Source: Corynebacterium kalidii (lineage in GTDB: Bacteria > Actinomycetota > Actinomycetes > Mycobacteriales > Mycobacteriaceae). Taken from it: 64,000 nt of DNA. The DNA lies in assembly GCF_022869005.1 (NCBI RefSeq), contig NZ_JALIEA010000006.1, positions 62,001 through 126,000 on the forward strand, read 5' to 3'. How positions within the stretch are numbered: position 1 is the first letter of the stretch; the number at the start of each line of letters is the position of its first letter. The position numbers and the translations under genes were made by a program. Positions 59,120 through 64,000 of the stretch are shown here, in pieces. Under the pieces are notes generated by a model. That model had not been told where the DNA came from and ran no database searches. It was given only the letters and a program-made list of their open reading frames with translations.

Positions 59120-60373
59120 ATGACAGACAGCCGCAAACAACGGGACAGGCGGGCCCGGGAACGCCAACGGGAACGGGCGCGCGCCGGGGTGAAGTCCGCC
59201 GCGGAGTCCCTCCGGCGCTTCGCCGTCGTCGAGCGGGTCAACAGGGTGCGGGGCAGCTCGGTCTTCGCCCTGCAGTGCGCGGTCTCCGCGGGCCTGGCTT
59301 TCTACATCGCCCACAACATCGTCGGCCACGAACAGCCGTTCTTCGCGCCCATCGCCGCGGTCATCAGCCTCGGCGCCTACGGCGGCAAACGGGCCCGGCG
59401 GGGACTCGAACTGGTCATCGGCGTCGCCGTCGGCATCGGCATCGGCGACCTCGTCATCTCCCAGATCGGGGAGGGCGCCTGGCAGATCACCGTCGCGGTG
59501 TTCGTCGCCATGCTACTGGCCGTCTTCGTCGACAAGGGACCGATGGTCGCCAACCAGGCGGCGAGCTCCGCCGTCCTGGTGGCGACCCTCATCCCGCCGG
59601 GGGACCAGGCGGGCTGGGAGCGCATGGTCGACGCGCTCATCGGCGGCATCGTCGGCCTGCTCGTCGTCGCGGTCATCCCGAACAGCCCGTTACGCACCGC
59701 CCGACGGGAGGTCGCCAGCCTCATCAGCAAGGCGGCCCTGGTGCTCGACGACGTCGCCCAGGGCATCGAGGACCGTGACGAGAAGCTGATCAGGGAGGCA
59801 CTGGTCACCGCCCGCAGCACCCAGACCGGTGTCGACGAGCTGATGTCCTCGGTCGGCGGCGGCGACGAGGTCGTCAACATCTCGCCGATCTACTGGTCCG
59901 CGCGCCGCTACGCCCGGTCGATGAAGCGGATCCTCGTGCCGGTGGACAACGTGATGCGCAACTCCCGTGTCCTCGCCCGACGCGCCGAGATCATGGTCGG
60001 CGACGGGGTCACGCCGAAACCGGACCTGCCCAGACTGATCCGGGACCTCTCCGACGCGCTGGGCAACCTCGGCACCCTCTACGCCTCGGGCGGTACGAGG
60101 GGCACCCGACAGGAGCTCATGGAGATCCCGGAGATCACCCGTCGGCTGCAGGTGCTGGCCGGCGCCGCGGACCTCTCCGTCGCCGAGGACTCGGGCCTGT
60201 CGGGCACCGTCGTGCTGGCACAGTGCCGGTCGATCATCGTCGACACCCTCCAGATCTGCGGCATGTCGCGGGAGTCGGCGATGTCCGTGCTGCAGCCCAC
60301 CGTGGAGGACCCGCAGTTCCCGCCGGAGGTATGGGACGGTCGGGACGGTCGGAACGGGGGCGAACGGGCCTAG
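59120..60373 (+). CDS. FUSC/aromatic acid exporter-like membrane protein
   Basis: 417 residues. A basic N-terminus (RKQRDRRARERQRERARAG) is followed by about six membrane segments (residues 50-190; EQPFFAPIAAVISLGAYGGKRA and MVANQAASSAVLVATLIPPG are typical of the FUSC half), then a cytoplasmic helical domain. Related proteins export aromatic acids or belong to the envelope. ATG 59120 is preferred (CACAAT 7 nt before); ATG 59111 is possible. Divergent from the TetR gene and may share its operator. Confidence 0.8.
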   Translation: MTDSRKQRDRRARERQRERARAGVKSAAESLRRFAVVERVNRVRGSSVFALQCAVSAGLAFYIAHNIVGHEQPFFAPIAAVISLGAYGGKRARRGLELVIGVAVGIGIGDLVISQIGEGAWQITVAVFVAMLLAVFVDKGPMVANQAASSAVLVATLIPPGDQAGWERMVDALIGGIVGLLVVAVIPNSPLRTARREVASLISKAALVLDDVAQGIEDRDEKLIREALVTARSTQTGVDELMSSVGGGDEVVNISPIYWSARRYARSMKRILVPVDNVMRNSRVLARRAEIMVGDGVTPKPDLPRLIRDLSDALGNLGTLYASGGTRGTRQELMEIPEITRRLQVLAGAADLSVAEDSGLSGTVVLAQCRSIIVDTLQICGMSRESAMSVLQPTVEDPQFPPEVWDGRDGRNGGERA

Positions 60374-60401
60374 CGCCACCCGGGTATCCGATCCCGTCGG
60401 A

Positions 60402-60407
60402 TACAGT
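60402..60407 (+). promoter_or_regulatory. -10 box TACAGT for leaderless GNAT mRNA
   Basis: TACAGT ends 6 nt before ATG 60414 with no ribosome-binding site, again the leaderless layout. Confidence 0.45.
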
Positions 60408-60413
60408 ATCGGT

Positions 60414-60890
60414 ATGGCAACAACCGTTCTGTCCGACATCATCGTCAAGCGTTGGGACGACCTCGACACCACCGAGGTCTACGCGATCGCCCGCCTGCGC
60501 TCCGAGGTCTTCCTGCGCGAGCAGAAGGTCGAGGACGAGGAGCTCGACTGGCGCGACCTGGACGACGGCACCCTGCACCTGTTCATCCGCAGCGGACGCG
60601 AGGTCGTGGCCTACCTGCGGACCCTCTCGGTGCCGGCGCTGTGGAACGTCCCCGGTGCCGACCCCGTCCGCCGCGTCCTGGGGCGGGTGGCCACCGACCC
60701 CCGCTACCGCGGCCGTGGGCTGGCGGGTGCCCTGATCGGGCGGGCCGTGGAGCTGCACGCCGGTGAGCCGATCGTGCTCCACGCGCAGACCTACATCACC
60801 GGGCTCTACGGGGCCCACGGGTTCCGGGCCTACGGCGAGGAGTACGACGAGGGCGGCATCCCGCACGTGTCGATGGTCCGGGCGGGGTAG
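60414..60890 (+). CDS. GNAT acetyltransferase, ElaA-like
   Basis: 158 residues, cytoplasmic. ElaA-type signatures: LRSEVFLREQKVEDEELDWRD (core VFLREQKVEDEELDW), acetyl-CoA-binding RVATDPRYRGRGLAGALI and the C-terminal FRAYGEEYDEGGIPHVSM. The acceptor molecule is unknown for this subfamily. It ends 4 nt before the convergent gene. Confidence 0.9.
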   Translation: MATTVLSDIIVKRWDDLDTTEVYAIARLRSEVFLREQKVEDEELDWRDLDDGTLHLFIRSGREVVAYLRTLSVPALWNVPGADPVRRVLGRVATDPRYRGRGLAGALIGRAVELHAGEPIVLHAQTYITGLYGAHGFRAYGEEYDEGGIPHVSMVRAG

Positions 60891-60894
60891 CCCG

Positions 60895-61797
60895 TCACCG
60901 TCGCACGAACTGACCGTCGCGCAGGTGCCGGTAGAACGTCACCTTCGAGGTGGGACGGGGGTGGACGACCCCGTCGCGCACCACGGTGAGCTCCACCCCG
61001 CCGGCCTGCAGGGCCCGTCCGGTCATCACCACGTCCGGGTCCACGCCGCCGGGCTCGGCGGGACGACGGAACAGTCGACGGCGGGGGACGTTCCGGGCGG
61101 CCTCGGCGTCCCACGTCGACGGGGTCACCAGCCGCGTGGCGGCCAGGCCCGGGGCGTCGACCGTGGGGACGAGCCGGGCGCCGAAGGCCCCGGGGCGCCC
61201 GTCCCACGCCCGTGCCGAGGAGTTGGCGAACAGCGTCCGGGAATCCACGATGATCTCGCCGACGAGTTCCGCCCCGCCGTGGAAGATCTCGGCGGAACCC
61301 AGTGTGACCAGCCCCGAGTCGTCGCGGACCACCGCGGTGGGGCGTACCGGCGCGGTCATCGCGAAGTTCAGGGCCGCCACGCTCGGTCCGCCGCCGGAGG
61401 CGTCCTCCGTCGTCAACTGCCAGTTCCGCGCCACCACCGAGGTGTCGCCGTCGCCGACGACCGGCACGAAGCCGACGGAGATCCACATCGCGTCGATCCG
61501 CATCAGCCGGGTGACCACCGCGGACAGTGCCGCGTCGGTGCCCACCACGACCACGCGCACCGGACGGTCCGGACGCTGCGGCGCGAACTGCGGGGCGCCC
61601 TGGTGGGGGACGTCCGGCGCCGCGGCGATCTCCTCCAGGCTGGGGGTGTCGTCGACCGGCAGGTGCGCGGCGGCGAGATCGTCGAGAAGCCGCAGGTCAC
61701 GACGTCCCGGAAGGTCGGGGAGGGTGACAGCGTCGGCGACGAGGGCGCCGACCAGATCTGCGGCGCGTGGTCCGCACGCGAGCACAACGGTTGTCAT
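60895..61797 (-). CDS. Conserved hypothetical protein next to purA
   Basis: 300 residues with no membrane segment. An N-terminal TTVVLACGPRAADLVGALVA stretch and VRVVVVGTDAALSAVVTRLM suggest Rossmann-like strands. The C-terminal part (GRALQAGGVELTVVRDGVVH) is beta-rich and recalls the C-terminal domain of lipid-kinase-like proteins, but no nucleotide motif is clear. Divergent from purA. ATG 61797 is supported by TACTCT 8 nt upstream (minus strand). Confidence 0.65.
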   Translation of the reverse strand: MTTVVLACGPRAADLVGALVADAVTLPDLPGRRDLRLLDDLAAAHLPVDDTPSLEEIAAAPDVPHQGAPQFAPQRPDRPVRVVVVGTDAALSAVVTRLMRIDAMWISVGFVPVVGDGDTSVVARNWQLTTEDASGGGPSVAALNFAMTAPVRPTAVVRDDSGLVTLGSAEIFHGGAELVGEIIVDSRTLFANSSARAWDGRPGAFGARLVPTVDAPGLAATRLVTPSTWDAEAARNVPRRRLFRRPAEPGGVDPDVVMTGRALQAGGVELTVVRDGVVHPRPTSKVTFYRHLRDGQFVRR

Positions 61798-61805
61798 GGT
61801 CGTCC

Positions 61806-61811
61806 AGAGTA
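61806..61811 (-). promoter_or_regulatory. -10 box TACTCT for leaderless hypothetical gene
   Basis: On the minus strand TACTCT ends 8 nt before ATG 61797; no Shine-Dalgarno sequence is present. Confidence 0.4.
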
Positions 61812-61847
61812 CGGGACGAAGATGCTGGACCGGACACGGTGAGCGGC

Positions 61848-61853
61848 TACACT
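61848..61853 (+). promoter_or_regulatory. -10 box TACACT of purA
   Basis: TACACT lies 52 nt before the purA ATG; a weak TGGACC at 61826-61831 could be the -35 (16-bp spacer). The leader contains GGAAAGCGACGG but no riboswitch motif. Confidence 0.4.
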
Positions 61854-61905
61854 GTTCAGTTGGTCAACGTACCCGGAACCGGAACGGAAAGCGACGGCAG
61901 AGCCA

Positions 61906-63192
61906 ATGACAGCAATTATCGTGGTCGGAGCGCAGTGGGGCGACGAAGGGAAAGGCAAGGCCACCGACATCCTCGGCGGCCGGGTCGACTACGTCGTCAA
62001 GCCCAACGGCGGTAACAACGCCGGCCACACCGTCGTCGTCGGCGGCGAGAAGTACGAGCTCAAGCTCCTTCCCGCCGGTGTGCTCAGCGAGAACGCCGTC
62101 CCGGTCATCGGCAACGGGTGCGTGGTGAACCTCGAGGCGCTCTTCGAGGAGATCGACGGGCTCGAGGCCCGCGGCGCGAACGCCTCCCGCCTGCGCGTCA
62201 GCGCCAACGCCCAGCTCGTCGCGCCCTACCACCAGGTCCTCGACAAGGTCTCCGAGCGCTTCCTCGGCAAGCGCGCCATCGGCACCACCGGCCGGGGGAT
62301 CGGGCCGTCCTACGCGGACAAGGTCTCGCGTATCGGCATCCGCGCCCAAGACCTGATGGACGAGTCGATCCTGCGGCAGAAGGTCGAGGGCGCGCTGAAC
62401 CAGAAGAACCAGATGCTGGTGAAGCTGTACAACCGCAAGGCCATCGACGCCGATGAGATCGTCGAGTACTTCATGGGCTTCGCCGAGCGCCTCACCCCGA
62501 TGCTCATCGACGCCGAACTGGAGCTCAACGAGGCGCTCGACGCCGGCAAGTCCGTGCTCATGGAGGGTGGCCAGGCCACCATGCTCGACGTCGACCACGG
62601 CACCTACCCCTTCGTGACCTCCTCGAACCCCACCGCCGGCGGCGCCTGCGTGGGCTCCGGCATCGGCCCCACCCGGATCACCAGCTCGCTGGGCATCATC
62701 AAGGCCTACACCACCCGCGTCGGTGCAGGCCCGTTCCCCACCGAGCTATTCGACAAGTGGGGCGAGTACCTGCAGACCACCGGCGGCGAGTTCGGCGTCA
62801 ACACCGGACGTAAGCGCCGCTGCGGCTGGTACGACTCGGTCATCGCCCGCTACGCCTCCCGGGTCAACGGCTTCACCGATCTCTTCGTGACCAAGCTCGA
62901 CGTGCTCACCGGCATCGGCGAGATCCCGATCTGCGTGGCCTACGACGTCGACGGTGTCCGCCACGACGAGATGCCGATGAGCCAGACCGACGTGCACCAC
63001 GCCACGCCGATCTACGAGACGATGCCCGCCTGGGACGAGGACATCTCCGGCTGCCGCACCTTCGCCGACCTGCCGGAGAAGGCGCAGGACTACCTGAACC
63101 GGCTCGAGGAGCTCTCCGGCTGCCGCATCTCCTACGTCGGTGTCGGCCCGGGGCGCGACGAGACCATCGTCATCAACGACGTCCTCGCCTGA
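61906..63192 (+). CDS. purA: Adenylosuccinate synthetase
   Basis: First committed step from IMP to AMP: IMP + Asp + GTP gives adenylosuccinate. The GTP-loop motif is [11 protein letters not shown] with catalytic Asp13, and the catalytic His41 is in NNAGHTV. Other signatures are [30 protein letters not shown] and the C-terminal [10 protein letters not shown]. At 428 residues it is full length and complete. Followed by a GNAT gene 13 nt downstream. Confidence 0.98.
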   Translation: MTAIIVVGAQWGDEGKGKATDILGGRVDYVVKPNGGNNAGHTVVVGGEKYELKLLPAGVLSENAVPVIGNGCVVNLEALFEEIDGLEARGANASRLRVSANAQLVAPYHQVLDKVSERFLGKRAIGTTGRGIGPSYADKVSRIGIRAQDLMDESILRQKVEGALNQKNQMLVKLYNRKAIDADEIVEYFMGFAERLTPMLIDAELELNEALDAGKSVLMEGGQATMLDVDHGTYPFVTSSNPTAGGACVGSGIGPTRITSSLGIIKAYTTRVGAGPFPTELFDKWGEYLQTTGGEFGVNTGRKRRCGWYDSVIARYASRVNGFTDLFVTKLDVLTGIGEIPICVAYDVDGVRHDEMPMSQTDVHHATPIYETMPAWDEDISGCRTFADLPEKAQDYLNRLEELSGCRISYVGVGPGRDETIVINDVLA

Positions 63193-63205
63193 CCCTGTAC
63201 GGCTG

Positions 63206-63751
63206 ATGTTCTGGCCCGAGCTGCCTGACCGCTTCCCGGCCGCCGGTGGCCGCGAGATGCGGCTGGTCTCCGCGCGGGACGCCGGTGCTGTGGATGCTGT
63301 CGAGGCTGTCGAGGCGGCGCTGCCCCGGGACGCCCGGGACGAGACCTTCCACTTCTTCACGTCCTCCCCGTTCCCGCTGGCGGAGTTCGTCGCCGACGAC
63401 ACCCGCCGCACCTATGCGCTGTGGGACGGTGACGTCCCCGTGGCCTGTACCACCGTCTACAACACCGACCGGGACGCCGGTACCGTGATGCTCGGCTACA
63501 CGTGGGTGGTGCCCGCGGCCAGGGGACATGGCGGGGCGGCGAACACAGAGCTGAAAGAGGCGATGTACACGGCCCTGCAGGCTGCGGGCGTCCGGGAGGT
63601 GTGGTTCCGTGCGGACGTGGAGAACCGCCGCTCCTGCCGGTCGATGGAGAAGAACGGGGCACAACGCATGCACATCGAGGACGCGCCCCGGGTGTACCCC
63701 GACCGGGTGTCGCGGTCGGTGTTCTACCGGAGGCGGTTGACCGGGGAATGA
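63206..63751 (+). CDS. GNAT-family acetyltransferase
   Basis: 181 residues. The acetyl-CoA site is in VMLGYTWVVPAARGHGGAANTELK (core PAARGHGGAANTELK), and the later segment VWFRADVENRRSCRSMEKNGA is typical of RimJ/RimL-like GNAT enzymes that modify N-termini or small molecules. Start taken at ATG 63206; upstream in-frame residues overlap purA. Its stop overlaps the next start (ATGA). Confidence 0.82.
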   Translation: MFWPELPDRFPAAGGREMRLVSARDAGAVDAVEAVEAALPRDARDETFHFFTSSPFPLAEFVADDTRRTYALWDGDVPVACTTVYNTDRDAGTVMLGYTWVVPAARGHGGAANTELKEAMYTALQAAGVREVWFRADVENRRSCRSMEKNGAQRMHIEDAPRVYPDRVSRSVFYRRRLTGE

Positions 63752-64000
63752 ACGACGACCTGCACGACCGCGTCCGCGAGGTCCTGGAACTCATCGGTGA
63801 CGGCGAGGTCACCGGCTACGGGGAGGTCGCCGGGGCCGTCGGACTGCCGCGGGGTGCCCGGGCCGTGGCTCGGGCCCTGGCCGCCGGCGGGTTCGGGTGG
63901 GACCTGGCGGCGCCGGTGATCCCGGTGGGCACGGTGCGTGGTGGCCGCACCCGGGGCCGCACGCCCCACTTCCTCGTCCCGGACATGGGGGTGGGGGAGG
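63748..64000 (+). CDS. Alkyltransferase-like / MGMT-fold DNA-binding protein (3' end outside window)
   Basis: The visible 84 codons show the MGMT DNA-binding domain: LIGDGEVTGYGEVAGAVGLP, then RGARAVARALAAGG. Where O6-alkylguanine methyltransferases have the PCHRV active-site Cys, this reads GFGWDLAAPVIPVG, so it is more likely an alkyltransferase-like protein that flags damaged bases than a methyl acceptor. The frame is open at the right edge of the window. ATG overlaps the GNAT stop (ATGA), implying an operon. Confidence 0.7.
   Translation, partial: MNDDLHDRVREVLELIGDGEVTGYGEVAGAVGLPRGARAVARALAAGGFGWDLAAPVIPVGTVRGGRTRGRTPHFLVPDMGVGE

Noticed and set aside
58412-59329. TetR gene starting at 59329 with a longer N-terminus
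   Set aside because: The extension overlaps the divergent FUSC gene and the operator; ATG 59053 begins a normal TetR protein.

Overview
The window is a high-GC actinobacterial chromosome segment, most probably Corynebacterium or a close relative. Indicators visible in the sequence are the vanABK/vanR vanillate block, an ArsC of the mycothiol-dependent type, the pyrE - rRNA/tRNA methyltransferase, fba - DUF3151 and purA neighbourhoods, a GH76 enzyme, and many genes whose start codon lies 6-8 nt after a TANNNT -10 box (leaderless transcription). Species cannot be fixed from sequence alone.

Layout. 0-6.2 kb: end of a DesK/NarL-type two-component system, a rhodanese-like protein lacking its catalytic Cys, a free-standing PTS EIIA-Glc domain, an SDR, and an ABC ATPase with a membrane partner. 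6.4-11.2 kb: tandem glycine riboswitch controlling gcvP-gcvT-gcvH. 11.3-15.9 kb: Asp/Gly-rich membrane protein, pyrE, a lysoplasmalogenase-like protein, a SpoU methyltransferase and a lipoprotein. 16.0-20.4 kb: vanA-vanB-vanK with divergent PadR regulator vanR and a perfect operator palindrome. 20.4-26.6 kb: small conserved proteins, SGNH hydrolase, MerR regulator divergent from a SulP transporter, TetR regulator, lipoprotein.

26.7-32.8 kb is an accessory block: a split transketolase, a GntP-type permease, an SDR and a FadR-type GntR regulator, with matching operators at both divergent promoters. It is bracketed by two direct copies (about 168 bp, about 96% identical) of the 3' end of the chromate transporter gene chrA. 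The intact gene is at the right edge and a truncated tail at the left edge, the geometry of an element inserted at the 3' end of chrA. 34.1-36.1 kb: arsenic operon (arsR, acr3, arsC). 36.1-39.1 kb: acyl-CoA synthetase and a YdcF-like membrane protein.

39.2-47.0 kb is the second standout: a LacI regulator with two operators, divergent from a seven-gene operon encoding a polar-amino-acid-type ABC importer, a Gfo/Idh/MocA oxidoreductase, a DAO-family flavoprotein, a PfkB kinase of FrlD type and a SIS protein of FrlB type. Together they suggest uptake and breakdown of Amadori (fructosyl-amino acid) or related sugar-amine conjugates by a kinase/deglycase route plus a possible oxidative route.

47.1-64 kb: DUF1801 protein, two-component system plus three-gene ABC transporter, small secreted and DUF1707 proteins, GH76 enzyme without a signal peptide, fba, DUF3151, an exo/endonuclease/phosphatase-family protein, a TetR/MFS drug-efflux pair, an FUSC-type membrane protein, GNAT enzymes, purA, and at the right edge a truncated alkyltransferase-like gene. 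No rRNA, tRNA, CRISPR array, prophage or intact transposase was recognised.
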